Positions 46,642-60,286 of a DNA stretch of 64,000 nucleotides are shown piece after piece. The stretch comes from Cadophora sp. MPI-SDFR-AT-0126 (taxonomy: Eukaryota > Ascomycota > Leotiomycetes > Helotiales > Ploettnerulaceae). Position numbers and translations under genes: made by a program. The notes under the pieces are model-generated. The model did not search any database and was not told the DNA's origin. It saw only the letters and a program-made list of their open reading frames with translations. Numbering within the stretch: position 1 is the stretch's first letter; every line of letters starts with the position of its first letter. The DNA is taken from assembly GCA_020747065.1 (NCBI GenBank), contig JAGMVK010000028.1, forward strand, positions 434,001 to 498,000, written 5' to 3'.

Positions 46642-49461
46642 CTATAACGCGGGCACAGGAGCAGACACAGAAGGCGTCGTCGCATCAGCATCAGCCGGCT
46701 TCTCCTCCACCTTCTCCTTCCCCGCCTCCCCCGCAGAAATCGGCAGCTCAGTCTTCTTCTCCTCTCCCAACGAAGGAAGTGAACTTTTGATATCACCAAG
46801 ATCAACATCCTTGTCCTTCTCCTTCTCCCCTCCCACACTTTCACCAGCAGCAGCAGCACCAACAACCTCCCTCTCACCCCCCAAAACACCCTCCTCAACA
46901 CAAACACCTCCCTCACACACCATAACCCTCGCCTTGCCATCTCTGCCCCTGAAATCCTTCAATAGCTCATTCCGACTCCTCAGCCAACCCCCCTCGTCAC
47001 TCTTCAACCATGCAAATGTCCCCAATCCTCCTCTAGGACTCTTCTCAAACTCCTTGACCTTGCCGATCCCGAGCCCATTCTCGCCCTCTCCACCTTCCGC
47101 ACCGCCGGCGATGATCACTCCCCTGAGACCCAACCTACTCGCCACCACGCTCGGCATGAAACTCGCGAACAGCCACGGATACTGTAGCGTCTCTGACTCA
47201 AAGCCCGCAATAGTACTTTTAGCCTTCTCAGCGTACGATGCGTCATTGAGAAGCGAGGAGAGACGGTAGAGGTTAGAAGCGGAGGTGCCGTTGGTAGAGG
47301 GCTCGGAGGTGTCCATTCCGTCTTTGAGGCGGAGGATGATGTGGGGAGCGGAGGCGGGCGTGGAGAAGAAGCCGGTTGTGCTGTGGGTGTCGAAGAAGAG
47401 GGATATTTGTGTTTCTAAGGTTGTATGTTAGTGGTTGACCGTTTACGTGTGGAAAGGCGAAGGGCTGGATGTGGAATGGGAGGTAAGAAACGTACGTTGT
47501 AGTTCATCTGCCCATTGCAGCCATTTCTCATCGAAAGTAGCTTCATACAGATCAATCAGGCCCTCAATCAAGAACGCATAATCATCCGCAAAGCCCTCCG
47601 TATCACCCCGTCCTTCTCTCCAGATCCGATATAAGATCTTCGAAGACGCATCATACAGGTTCTCCTGGATGAACGTAGCAGCCTTGATCGCGAAGCCAAG
47701 ATATTCTCCCGATTTCTCCGGATCAAATCCCTTGATCACGGCTCCCGTCCTAGCCAAAGCACCAATAGCGATTCCATTCCAGCTAACGACAATCTTATCA
47801 TCAAGCACAGGTCTGACACGCTCTTTCTCTCTATGAGCTCGGAGCGCAGCTTTACCCTCCTTGATGATTCGCACGACTTCTTCTTCTTTCATGCCGAATT
47901 GGCTGGCGAGTGCACTGGGCGTGCTGACAATAGCGAGGACATTCTGGTCCAGGAACTCATCGTGGGCATCGTTTTCAGGCTCGACGTTTCCGTGACCACT
48001 GACATTGAAGAATGCGGAGAGGATCGGTTCGGCTTGGGATCCGAGGACGTTTTCGAATTCGCGTTTTGTCCAGACGTAGAAGGCTCCTTCACGTTTTTCG
48101 CTATCGCCTTTTCGGTACAGACTGTCGGCATCTTCGCTGGAGTAGAATCCTCCAGCTGGATGTGCGAGATCGGTGATTAGGTACGTCGAGATGTCGTATA
48201 CAACACCCAGTAGTTCTGCATCTCTAGAAAGCAGGAATGCGTCCAGGTAGACGTGGAGCAGCTGAGCATTATCATACAACATCTTCTCGAAATGAGGCAG
48301 CGACCAATCTGCTGTGACAGAGTATCTCGCAAATCCATTCCCAATATGATCATGGATACCACCTCGAGCCATCTTCTTCAGAGTCGTGACAGCCATAGTC
48401 TGGGCATTTCTGCAATCGGCAGCACCAACCACATCAATAACAACAGAAGGATACTGGCCGAGTCTCAACAAGAACGACAATTTCGATGGCGTAGGGAATT
48501 TAGGCGCAGAACCAAAGCCGCCATTCTTGCTATCGAATGTCGAAGCAAAATGCTGATTGGCTTCTTCTAGAAGCTCGATGTCAAGTCCATCAGCTCCCTC
48601 ACCAAGTCTTCCACCAAACGTCCCCTCAGCAGCAAAGCTCTTCAGTTGTTCCAAGATTTGCTTTGAGTCGCTCCTACATCTCTGCTCCTGCTCTCTCCAG
48701 ACCGTACTAAGCTTATTCAAGATCCCTAAGAAATCAACCTGGTCTTCAAACGGCGTAGTCTGTGATGTTGGACCCGGCCAGTACGTACCACCGAAGACAG
48801 GCTCGAGATCTGGCGTGACGAAGACGTTGAGTGGCCAGCCGCCAGAGCCGGTCGTTGCTTGGACAAAGTTCATGTAGATGCGGTCGATGTCGGGACGTTC
48901 TTCACGGTCGATCTTGATAGGGATGAAGGCGGAGTTGAGGACTGAGGCTACTTCTTGGTTTTCGAAGGACTCGCGCTCCATAACATGGCACCCTATTCAA
49001 TTAGCCATGTATCCCAAATTCAATTTAATCATCTCAACACATTTTCTTTCTCGCCCTCATGTCCCTCCCTTCTCCCATCCCATGTACAACGTTCTCCTCC
49101 TTTCCTCTCCTAGAACACCCAACCCGGAAAAAGAAGAACTCAACTCACAATGACAAGCACTATACCCGATACTTAAAAATAGCAACCTATTCTCTCTCCT
49201 AGCCATCTCCACCGCCTCATCCCCCCAAACCTGCCATTTGACCGGATTATCCTTATGAGCCCTGACATACGGACTCCTGCTCTCGCCCGCGCGATTTGTC
49301 AGGACCAACTCCGGCTTGTCTCCTGCCTCGCCATTTCCCTCTCCTAGTCCAGTCGCGCTGACGTTTCCGCTTGTGGGCTGTGATGTGGTGGAGAGCCCGT
49401 TCTTGAGAGCCGTGGCGATACCTTGACCTTGACCTTCCCCCCGGAGTTGTGCTGCCATCAT
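46642..49461 (-). CDS. Thioredoxin-domain protein, YyaL/SPATA20 family (DUF255)
   Basis: Three exons (49461-49149, 48992-47496, 47414-46642) encode 860 residues. The N-terminal thioredoxin-like DUF255 domain carries the signature CHWCHVM at 103-109, whose Trp codon spans the first junction. It is followed by DREERPDID and GGWPLNVF. The central six-hairpin glycosidase-like domain contains APKFPTPS, GGIHDHIGNGFARYSVTADW and HFEKMLYDNAQLL. The C-terminal 70 residues are an acidic, Lys/Glu-rich extension. The family is universally conserved, and its biochemical role is not settled. Two consecutive ATGs start the frame. Confidence 0.92.
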
Positions 49462-51142
49462 GACCAGTTTGGTATCTAAACAGGTGCTTTCGTCTTATCC
49501 TTTTGCTCCTCTGCCCTCGGAGAGATTTTGCGGCCCTTTCCTGTCCTGCCGTGCTTGGTCGGTGCTTTTGTCCTGTCCTGTCCTGTCCTCTCTTCTTTTC
49601 CCTGGTGTGCTTGTGCTGTGCTATACAATTCCCTTAAGTATCGATTGTAGACTTCCAGCGATCTCTTGATTCCCTCGGTTCACTGACTCGCGAATCGAGC
49701 GGTATCAACGGTGCGCGGGGTCCCTTGTGCGGCCAGTCGCTTTCTCGCTGCTCAAACCGCTTTGCTCTGCTTATTGCTGGAGTTGTTCGGCGTTGAGAGG
49801 TATCGTGTATGCCAAGTAAGTGTATTGCAACTGACTGCGACTGCGATTGTGTTTCCTTCGGGATCTCGAAGATCGAAGCAGCGGGGTAATTTCAACCTCA
49901 CAAGGCTGTCTCTTTTATCGTCCCGTACCCTAATCTCAACCGTCGTACCGGCGCAGAGTTGCTTTTCAGTGCCAACAGTATGCGATCAGGACTTCCTTTG
50001 TAGGTAGGCGTTAATAAGAAGAGAAGCGGCGGTGAAGGCTGAAGTAGAGAGAAAGTTGTGAGCGGGCGGGATCTGTTTCATTATCGGATCGAGGATCCAC
50101 ATGTCGTTATCGCGACTGTGACTTCGAGCCAGGCATGCGCTGCGCTAGAGTGAGTTAATTCGAGCCGCATCAAGCAGATCAGCCTCAATGAACCCCCTGG
50201 CCTTATACAACCTTCATTACCCTCGTAATAATATGTATCTATATATCAATAAGAGGCAAATATCCATATCGTCTTATTTTAACGATCATTATCACAAGGT
50301 AATTCATAAGTTGGTACATTTAAGGCAGTGCAGTTTGGCGGCTGTTTCGGTTTCACGTTTACATTGACATCACGCACCCATTGAGCTTATCTTCACTTCC
50401 TTCTACCTCATGTCATGTCACGAACAGAGCACACAATCGCCCAACAGGATCTTAAGTCTTATTCATCAGTACCTTCATTTCCTGCTTGCGCCTATGCCTG
50501 AGCTTTTTGCCCGCCGCAAAGACACTTTCCTTTCCATTCCATCCAAGCCCACAAAGCATCACGTCATAAGAAAAACAACCCATGCTTGCTTCCGGATGTC
50601 ATCACCACAATCGCCGCCACATTCATCGGAAAGAGAAGGGTCAGGAGAAGAAAAACACCAAATGAAGAATACCAAATTCCATGCAGATGCCTGAGGGCAA
50701 GGAGCCTTTCCATTTTTGGTTGTGGAAAGAGACTCATGTGTAAAAGTGTAGGTACAAAGAAGTGAAGAATGCCCGCTCAGAATGTTCGTAGCAGAGACAA
50801 AGTGTCAACGCCGACCGAACAACCATGGGCTTGATCATATTCCATTCCCCAGTGTGGACTAGTCGAAGAATGCTGGAACGGATAACTGAATGCATGGTGA
50901 AGAGCAAGGCCAAGATGCAGAAGGATTGCAAGAAAATTCGTCACACCTCTGGAGGACGATTCTATACCAACATGTGCAACCTTATTTTGTTTTGGATGAA
51001 GAGTTGTGCCGAGGAGTTGTCAAGCGCGGACCAGCCACGACGCCAACTACCTCCTAAAATCGTACATGAAAGATAGCCGCTTTCCAGAGCCCATAAAATG
51101 CCTCAAAACGCACGCGTCATGTTGCACAAGATACTCGAACAT
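49462..51142. other. Intergenic (1.7 kb)
   Basis: No gene seen. A TGTCC pentamer repeat lies at about 49570-49590. Confidence 0.55.
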
Positions 51143-52171
51143 TTACGAGATGTTGGCGGTGATACCGGGGAGACCGATTGGCTCGGTGACCTCAGATGCG
51201 AAAGATCCGAGAACGTTGCCGGTCTTTGCGTAGTTGCAGACTGGAGATAGGTGAGAAGGGAATCTTCAAATGAATAGAATATGCTTACCAGTGTACAAGC
51301 TGTGGTAGGAGAAGATGGTACCGGCTCCGCATTGAACGGTGGCACATCCAACCTTGGTAGAGCTCTTCCATAGAACCTGAGAGAAGTGGAGGTACTCAGG
51401 AACGCCGGAAGTAGCGGGGCTGTTCTGTCCGTATGGCATGTTGGCAGCCTCACCATAGTACCATTGGTTGGTAACGGCATCACCGACGACAGTTGAGAGA
51501 TCGATCGATCCCATATCAGCAGTGGTACCATAAGCGGCAAGGTTCTGTCCATATCCACCACCACCTTGAGTCCTATTTAATGTCAGTCAATGAATCACGG
51601 ATTGGCTCGAGGAAACTTACATGTCATGAGCAAAGACACAGCCGGAGGCAATGGTTTGAGCGTAGCCAGCAAGAGTGGTGTCCCAGACCAATGCGTCAGC
51701 GGTGTGGTTGGCACGATGCTTGTTGTGATGGAACAAAGCGGCGGATTGGTAGTCAGTTGGCTGAGCATCGGAAGCAACTGGAGTTGCGGCAACCTTGACG
51801 GCTGGGGTGGTCTCGACAACCGGGGCGGGAGCCTGAGTGGTGGGTTCAGGAGCTGGAGCAACAGTCGGCTCTGGCTCTGGGACCGGGACGACAGTGGTGG
51901 TTGGCGCAGGTGGTGGTGGAGGAGGGGGTGTCGAGGTCGGCTTAGCAGAGCTCTTTGGCTTGTGCTGAGCGTAAACGGTGTGCTTGACGACGACGGTGGT
52001 GTCGGGGACGGACGTAGGGACTGGGGGAAGATCACCAGCAGTCACAGTCACGTAGACGATGTCGGTAACGATGTCGGTGACATAGGCCTTCTTGTGCATA
52101 GCCTGGTGCTTGACTGGCGAAGCAATGGCGACGGTGGCACCGAGGATAGCGAGGACAGTTGAGGAACGCAT
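51143..52171 (-). CDS. CAP-superfamily (Pry1/PR-1-like) secreted protein
   Basis: Three exons (52171-51621, 51572-51289, 51240-51143) give 310 residues with two 48-bp introns. A signal peptide (about 1-17) is followed by a long Thr/Pro linker with a run of prolines and EPEPTVAPAPEP-type low complexity, likely O-glycosylated. The CAP domain covers about 140-300: HNKHRANHTADALVW, FAHDMTQGGGGYGQNLA formed across junction 1, EYLHFSQVLWKSSTKVGCA, and the C-terminal VCNYAKTGN. Yeast Pry proteins of this fold bind sterols and fatty acids outside the cell. The function here is inferred from that. Confidence 0.9.
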
Positions 52172-55100
52172 CTTGAATTCGAGGTGAACGAGTGTTGAGG
52201 ATGGTCCGCTGTGGTGGTTTTTGGCTTGTTTTGTTTACTTTCTTCGAGAAAGGCGAAGTACTTGTACTTGGGACGGGGTCGACCGCGTGGAGTGATGTTT
52301 CGGAATTCGAGACCGTGTCGATTTGGCAGCACTGCTGTACTTATGATTCTGTCGAAGAATGGAATGTGGGCGCGTGGGGAAGGTTGGTGCGACGAACGGA
52401 GTCGTGAATGTGAGGAGGGTATCAACAAACTGAAAGGAATGGACAGAAGTGTTGACCGCGGGTTCCTGAAGGAGTGTAAGTGCCACGAATGACGAGAATT
52501 GAAGAAGGTGGTGATGGTGGTAAAGCAGAAGAGAGAACGAAAGAAGTCGGCGATGGTGTTTGTAAAGAGGGTTATGGTGCGTGAGGGAAATGAGCTGGGG
52601 AAGGATGGGACGGTCCATGGGTGAGGAAACGCGCTAAACTAGTGAGGGTCTAGCGCTGCCGCTAGTGTGTGCTCTAATTTCAATTTCCCCTGGGCGCCGA
52701 CCGTCCAACCTCTCCGCTGTCGACGGGCTCGGGTAGCCCTGGCGCAAGTTGGTTCAGGGTCAGGCAGGGGCAGGCCAATCCACGTTGCTCTGACTTGAAA
52801 CGATCATCCTTCGTCCCACGAACCAGAACAGCGCAGCGCAGCCGTGGATGAAATGCCCTCATTTCCGATGGCGAGCAACTGAAGCCATCATGAGAAATGA
52901 GAGATTGGGTGTGAGTTGGCTGCAATTTGGGGGTCAGAAGGCCACCTCTGTGCGTTCACAACACCACAACACATTCACGATTCATGTCATAGAGTTGGTG
53001 ATTGAGGGGCATGGTGGCACAGGAGGGCAAACCGCATTTGTAGGTGCGGTTGTGATGCATATAGGGGTTGGTACATGATTTTTGTATCTATGTAAATATG
53101 GGTGCTGCCATACGCCTCGCTGCAGCCCCAAATATCGACAGTAACAAGCAACAATATATTGTTGTATTTTTGCACTTACTTACTGCACGAAAGGGGAACT
53201 TGAGGTGATCGTCCGTCTGCATGCAACCCTCCATCGGCAGCAGTCCTTGGTCTGGTTGGTTCTAGAAGAGCTGACTGCAGCCCATACCTCCGTAGGCTGT
53301 ACCGGACTGACAACAATAATTGAGCGAGTAGCGAGCCTAAAGTGTAGGACATCTGCAGTGTGAAGTCTCTGAGAACGCCAAAATTCCTGTTGAGAGCCCT
53401 AAAATGCACGTCATGATTCGTAACAATGCCTCTGCTATGGCATGAAGCTTACAGCTCACCACGCACAGAAGACTCGAGCAAAGCCAATGCCAAGTTGTTC
53501 GAGGTGTTGTGTCAAGAGTTCCAAGGTCTCAGGTTTCAATGGTTGGAATGGTTCATCTGGTTCGGATCTCGTCATGCCTACCACCTGCCATGGGCAACAC
53601 TGGTCATCGTCAGTGACTACCTGGCCCATGGTCATCGGTAAGTTGGGCTCCGAAACAAAACATTCTCATCCCCACAAGCCTGTTGGCACCGCTGTATGAC
53701 TGGCTAAGTATCAAACTGAGCATTCTATTCTACGTCACGAACAAACAAACAAACAAAACAGTCGAACAGTCACGTTCCACGGCCAGTATCTCTCTGCAAA
53801 CGAGTTCATCCGATATTCTGTTCCTCCAACAAGCCCGAGCATCTGCAACATCAACGTCACACTCCAGGCTCAGCATCCGGCCCTGCCCTGTCCTCTTCAT
53901 GTCCAGTGCCCAGTGCCCAGTGCCCAGACCCTCAGATCCTTCGTCGCAAGTGAGATTGATACGATACGATAGGGGGCCGACATGGGCTGCCATCCCAGCA
54001 CATACTCCCTCACTTTTCGCGGGGTCTGAAATGGGCGGGAAGCCAGCTTTGTCAGGGGTCACTTCAGCACTCTCATTGGCTATCCAACGGTTCCTGCATT
54101 TCGATCCAGGAACCCGTCCCGTCTCGCACCGACCGAAGCAAGCGGCCTCTAAGCTTGTGGGCGCCAAACAGGAATACGGGATGAGGCGTTGACGGCGTCG
54201 AGAGATCTTCGTATTTATGTACGGGGTATTGATGGACTTGATTCGAGCGAGTGAGCGCGAAAATAAAAGAAGTCAAAAGGCGCAACGCAGAATGCCCATC
54301 TACAAACAAGCACACAAGACATCTGCAGCTGAATTTCAGATCCCCAAGCTTGGAGTCCAGCATCATCCCTCACTCACGACAACTGTCATGTCAGTCCGGC
54401 CGGACCATCCGTTGTGGATCTTCCAAATCTCCAGGAAGTCTGACAGCACCATGACCGTTCATCAAACAAACCGCTCGAACAACTCAAATCTTAGATTCTA
54501 ACATCATCTCATTATCTCACTCAGGCCAGCACCCCGTCGTCAAATCTCGAAAAAATGAAGGGATTCACAATCGCAATCACACCCGCCCCATCTGATTTCC
54601 GTGATCCCCTCCCTCGTTCCTGCAGGTCGATTGATTGCCCGCTAATTGCCACCCCGCTTGATTCTCATTTGCAATCGAAATCGACAATCGATTCGCTACA
54701 AACCCCCCGCTTAACCTCCTTCCCCTGTCACCTCGGGATGATTTTCAGATTTGCCAAACAAGGGTATGTTTCGAGAAGAGTGGAAGTGGATCGCCGTCAA
54801 ATTTTAGAGTACGGAGGGCCCCTGCCAATCCGATCCAGACCTAAATCCCTTGGTCCCCGCTCTGCTACAGGGTAAGATTCAATGCCGTGATGGAGTGGAC
54901 CGTGGGAAGGATCACTGCCGCTGTCAATCTCAACTCATCTCATCGACGCCGACGAGGTTGTGATGTCTTGTCAAGTTTGAGGGATGGGATCGGAGGAAGC
55001 TTGATCCTTCCTGACTGTTTCTCAACAGCCTGTGGAAGTATCTCCGCTCCAAACCTCTAATTCTTTCTCCACCTTATTTTAACTCAACACATCTAAACTC

Positions 55101-55360
55101 AACCAAACCTTCACATCGTTCAAGATCTAGACCTCCTCCCATGACGTTAACATGCTTAATCCATCCTATCCTCGATCCCTCTCTCCAAACCCAAACAGTG
55201 GAGCTTAAATCTCAACCTACCTCCGGTCGGACGTGCCTCGAAAACTTTAAATCCCTAGATCCGTTTCATCTTCATCGCATCTCCGATTTCTTTTTCTCCA
55301 TTATTCTCTCCAGTTTTCGTCCCTAGAAAATCTACGCGGCTTTTGCCTTTCCTTCTCCAA
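52172..55360. other. Gene-poor segment, part 1 (3.2 kb)
   Basis: No credible exon found on either strand. Short direct repeats occur, e.g. CAGTGCC three times near 53904-53926 and AACA units near 53740-53757. The stretch 55030-55360 is pyrimidine-rich like a fungal 5' leader. Confidence 0.5.
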
Positions 55361-55543
55361 ATGAATAATGAAAACATGGAGTGGAAAGAAGCATATACGG
55401 CCAGACCGTCGGATCGACAATACATCATATCGCATCGCATCGCGGAGGATATCTCTCTTGCAGGGCTGGACAGGGCTGAGGCGATTGTGGAAGCAAACAG
55501 AGCGCTTGCTCAGACACAAACACAGGTCGCTCAACAGGTCTAA
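55361..55543 (+). CDS. Candidate small protein, 60 residues
   Basis: The ATG at 55361 (context CCAAATGA) opens 61 codons ending at 55543. The peptide starts MNNENMEWKEAY, contains RPSDRQYIISHRIAEDISLAGLD and an Ala/Glu-rich helix EAIVEANRALAQTQTQ. It looks soluble and helical, with no signal peptide. A long CT-rich leader precedes it, as expected of an expressed fungal gene. It is too short for certainty and has no recognised family. It could also be an upstream ORF of a missed transcript. Confidence 0.4.
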   Translation: MNNENMEWKEAYTARPSDRQYIISHRIAEDISLAGLDRAEAIVEANRALAQTQTQVAQQV

Positions 55544-58500
55544 ATCAAACGAACAACGCTCTCACCTTCCTATCCTTTCTTTCTCCGTTTCGTTTTGGTT
55601 CGTTTCGTTTCAATTCAATTCAACGGGGACTTCCTTGTGGATCAAATCAAGGGTTCACTTATAACCAAACATCTCCACCTTTTGATATTGATCGATGACT
55701 GTTGTCGTTTCATCGAGCTGCTGTTTTCGCCTTTGGTTTCTTTCCTACTTGTCGAATTCTGAATGAATGTCAACGATTTCTGATGCTAAAATTCTACATT
55801 GGATTCAGTGAACTGTGATGGGACCTTGTTTTCTCCTGCATAGGAAGGGCGTCTGGAAGACCGACCCGAGTTCAATTCCCATTTTCATTTGATCAACCTA
55901 ATCCAGCAACAACTACAGCCTCGTGAACTTCCTCCACCGCCCTTCCAGCTCCAACTTCCATGCTTTACACTCCCTCAACTACACATTCTCCTCATCGCAA
56001 CCATCCGCATTCATACCTCTATCTTCTCCCCCGCCTCCGGCTTCACCTCGCCTGTTCGCAGATTTCGAGACATTTTCAATCAATCTCTAAGTCAATACTG
56101 CACCTCCCCAGATTATCGGGTCCTCACATTGCATCAGATAACATCTTCCTCTTCGTATACTCTTGCATATCTGTAAGGACCCGAGCTGAGCGTGGAACAT
56201 GATACGGCATACCGCAAGCGAATCAGAACCTGGTTACAGGTTACTTCTATCCTATCATCAGTGGAGAGTAGTGCATCCGGCGATGGTCGCACGCGTGCGA
56301 GGGGAAACAGAAAGCAACGATGAGAAGCAAGAGCTGATATATTGCCAGATATGAATACTTGCATATGGTCAACTTAAGAGGTAACGGCTGTCATGGGATG
56401 CCACAGAATCTCGAACATAGACAGCTATCTTCTCAGCTGCGACAACGCTTGTTGGGCAGCAAGTTGAGGCTATCTGCTTCTTTCTTCGGATCTTGGATTC
56501 TGAAGTCGAGCAAGTCATACACATCCTTCACCTCCTCCGCCTCCGAGTCCTACCTCCCGCCTTCGCCGCACAACATCTTCCCCTCACTTCCAGACACCTC
56601 AGGAATACCATAAACCTACAACATAGCACAAGCAAAACAAGCACGGCTACTCACCAGACCTCGGTCTAAATCGTTTCACGTGTCTCATGTCACATATGAC
56701 AGCTTCACACTGCGTCATCGAGATCTTGATGTAGCTACGGTATGCTTACGATCCGTGTGTCTGTGGCATAGGGAACTTGAAATGTCGGTCCCGGTATCCA
56801 AACTTCCGAAGAAATGATCTCGAATGTCAATTCCGGCTTGAATGGCACTTTAGGCGCCTGCCCGAGGTTCAGTTGGCTTCCAAGTGAGCCAACATGGCTC
56901 CTACAGCTTTTCCGCCCATTAGGAATTATCTCTGACTATCTGGGATTTCTACCTCTCGTCTCTTTTCTCTTTCATGTATCAGATATCGTGTCCACACGGA
57001 GTGATTTCGTTATTATTTCATTTTCCAACTTTTACCCCTGGCTACAGGGTACTTCTCTCCGTTTGCTTGTCTTTTTTTCGAGCCGACAGCTCTCTGTACT
57101 CTTCACGCGTTGGATTTTCCCCATACTAGTCTCCCTCTGTCCCTGTTCAGCGACACCTTCTTAGCCAGAAAAAGTGGCTTCAACATACAAATGCAGATTT
57201 CCTCACACAACCATCTCTCTTGCTCAATCCCTGATCCCTAACATCCGTTCAACCGCAATGTTACATCAGCACTCGGCTCCCTCTTTTCCCAGCACCTGAT
57301 ACTCTTGAGATCTTTCCAGTTACGCGTTTTCTGCTCAACAATGTATCTATTCACAGGCAAGTCATTGCCGCACCATTCACGAATTCGTCCACATAGGGAA
57401 ACTCACACAGTATTTCTGGAAACTCGCTTCCCCGCATCCGGCATTCTCGCACGGTACTCACGGGGTAAATACATCTGCAATTCGCTTGGGCGCGATCTAT
57501 TATTCTATCTACCTATGTTCCCTGTCTATGGAACTTCTGCTTGCTGTCTATTCCCCCAGGCCGTACCAGAAGTCTTTCTAGGCCAATTTCAGGCCTGATG
57601 CTGAACTTCTCATCTCCATCGAGTGTTGGCTACCGCTTATGTGCGAAAGACCTCGCTACACACTGCCCAGTACGCATGCTGAGGAAATAAGTCCTCACAA
57701 ATTAGAATACTGCAGTTGAGCTTCTCCACATCGAATGGTGTACAGCACCGTCAAAGTGCATATCGGTTATCTTGTTGCGGATAATGTCCTAAAGCACTAT
57801 ATCAGCGGTTATCCATCTCACCCCTCCTTCTCGGTTCGTTCGGCGGATATAATACTTGCAGTATGCAAGGATTGTGACTGGCGAACGACCTGCATCGCGA
57901 TATCTTCCATCCACAAATTAACTCAATTCCTTCAAGTTCCATTGTTACACTCTTCAACCCCAGAACTGCTACCGACCCGGTAGATAGCCTTAAATCATTC
58001 CCCTGCATGGGCTCTCAGAGGCGGATGAAAGTTGCCGATTTTGAAGTGTATATATTATGAAAACTGTATCATGAAAATGAATTGTGAAAACCACATTACG
58101 ATTTTTTTTACACTATTAGAAAGTGTTTTGTTTGCATTCAAACAAAGAACGAGTACAGTTCCGAAATTGGCAACTTTGATCCGCCCCCGAGAGATCGGGT
58201 CTCGCTTCTGGTGGGATTGTCTCGTCTATTATCTACATCCATATCATGCAGTACCCCACAAATCCAGGGATCAATCTATCTCGCCTACCGGCTCGCAAAA
58301 TATATGCCTAAACAACCCCATACGATATATAATTCCCATCCTCCCGCCAGGAACAGGCCAACCGGATTTGATGGCTGATACACTCGGACGGGCGGCGAGC
58401 TTGCCCCCAGGGTCAAGAGAGGGGAATGAATTGTTTTTCTTTGTAGGAAACACGGCTCCCACTACTTCTACCATGGAAGCAGTACTCTGGGGAAAAAGCA

Positions 58501-58712
58501 TTACTTGAAATCAGGTATAAATAAGCACGTCGCCCGCCCTCACATTGAGAGCGACAACGACGAGTTTCTAGCTGCTATGCTCTCATATTTACTTCTTGTC
58601 TCTCAGAACTACTCCGACTACCCCACAGCTTGATCTCGTTCCAGCTGACCCGAGGTTTCTTCACAAGCTATACCTCAATTAGAGAAGCACAAAAAGGAGA
58701 CTTGAGTGAATC
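55544..58712. other. Gene-poor segment, part 2 (3.2 kb)
   Basis: Several frames over 70 codons exist, but none has motifs, splice-supported extension or coding-like composition. Together with 52172-55360 this is the largest empty region here. Confidence 0.5.
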
Positions 58713-59798
58713 ATGTTTGGAGTTCAGACTTTGGTGGCGACGGCATGCCTTCTCGGCTCAGCACTTGGCCAAACCAAGTTGAAGATCAGTACGTCCCAGA
58801 CTGATTATTTTCAACCTTAACATTTCCCCACTCGATCTTTCGCATCTTGGTTGTTTAAATCTTCATGAATTTAATGTCCCAGCTGATATGTTCTTTGCCC
58901 CTTTTCAGTGCCCCTCGGTGACAGCATCACGGAAATTACATGTTGGCGGCCCATCGTATGGGACAACCTCGTTGCTGCAAATCTCGGCTCGCAGATTCGT
59001 AAGTACATCTACTCTCACCATCCAAGATCTCCCACCAAGCACTTTACCTCCTTGCCATGCCTGCCCATCCGGCTAATTCCCTCTTTCCCAACCCAAACAG
59101 AATTCGTCGGTAGTATGACGAACAACCCGCAGAACTGCGTGGGCAAAACCTCCACCTGGGATAAACACCACGAGGGCCACTCGGGCTACCTTGCCGTCAA
59201 CATTGCCAACACGAATCTAGCCGGTTGGCTGAGCTCCGCTAAACCTGACATCGTGATGTTCATGCTGGGCACGAATGATGTGAATTCATATGGCACGGCG
59301 GACATCATTGCTGCGTATACAAAGATGGTGGGTTTGATGAGGAGTAGCAATCAGGGCATGAAGATTATTGTATGTCTGAGTTTCTCCCAACTTCCTTTGA
59401 TCCTCATTGAATCTCCCGTCTTTTGTTATCGGCACAGCCTCCTTTCTAGTCCCTACTTCAATTTCTCAGGAGCAAATTTAAATGTTCAAGCGAAATCTAA
59501 TACTGACATCCACCACCCCTAGGTCGACCTCCCAATCCCCTTCCCCGCCGTCGATGCCAAGATCAAATCACTCGTCGCCGCCATCCCCGCCTGGGCCGCA
59601 TCACAGAACACCACGGCTTCGCCCATATACATCGCGGACTGTAATACCGGGTATAATGGTCAGACTATGTTGCGGGATGGTGTGCACCCGAATGCGGCTG
59701 GGGATGCCTTGATTGCCCAGAGGGTGAGTCCGGTGCTTATTAATGCTGTGAAGAAGAGTCTGGGAGTGGCGATGGTGGAGAGGGAATGGATGGGATGA
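58713..59798 (+). CDS. SGNH/GDSL esterase, carbohydrate esterase family 3-like
   Basis: Four exons (58713-58788, 58909-58998, 59101-59369, 59523-59798) encode 236 residues. A signal peptide (about 1-19, ending SALGQ) precedes the SGNH blocks: IMPLGDSITE with nucleophile Ser31, formed across the first junction, GTND at 112-115, and DGVHPNAAG with Asp197/His200. The PLGDSITE(I/S)TCWR pattern is typical of CE3 acetylxylan esterases, secreted enzymes that remove acetyl groups from hemicellulose. Exact substrate is inferred. Confidence 0.88.
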
Positions 59799-60286
59799 GA
59801 GGAGATATATGGGGTGGAATGGGGTAGAACGGCGATGAGGGGGAGGGTTAAGGAGGGGTGATGTGATGAGATAGGGGTTTAGGGGTTGTAATATATGTGT
59901 TCTTTAAAAGTTTGAAGTGTTGGAGAGCTTGTTGGTAGTTATGAGAAAAAAACAACGTCACGGGAGTTAAAAAAAAATGTGGCAGCTTGTGAGGGTTTTC
60001 TTCCGCTCAATTGAGTCAGCAGGATCCCACTATTATCTATTGGTTTTCAGCCGGAAAACTTTCATTGAATGCACTCTTGATCTAAGGAGCACGTCGAGTG
60101 TCATCGGCATCAAGTGACAGTACAAGAGTTTTGCGGCCTGTCAGGACTCAATGTTGACAGGAACACCCACTTTCACTTGTTATTCGTCCTTACTTTGGGA
60201 TAATAAACGAGCAAAAATCATACTTCATTACTTTCCGTGATTTATTCTTCCAGAGGTCCCGCTGTACTCAATTGAATCGTCCCGTT
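59799..60286. other. Intergenic, convergent
   Basis: Convergent 3' flanks with A-rich and T-rich runs. No gene seen. Confidence 0.6.

Noticed and set aside
49570..49590. TGTCC pentamer repeat as a mobile-element scar
   Set aside because: A simple microsatellite with no flanking duplication or inverted ends.
51590..52162. 190-codon frame antisense to the CAP gene
   Set aside because: It mirrors the Thr/Pro low-complexity linker, is Gly/Trp-rich without motifs, and the opposite strand has a complete spliced CAP gene.
55770..55890. B-box-like GAGTTCAATTCCC suggesting a tRNA
   Set aside because: The flanking bases do not form a T stem, anticodon stem or acceptor stem.
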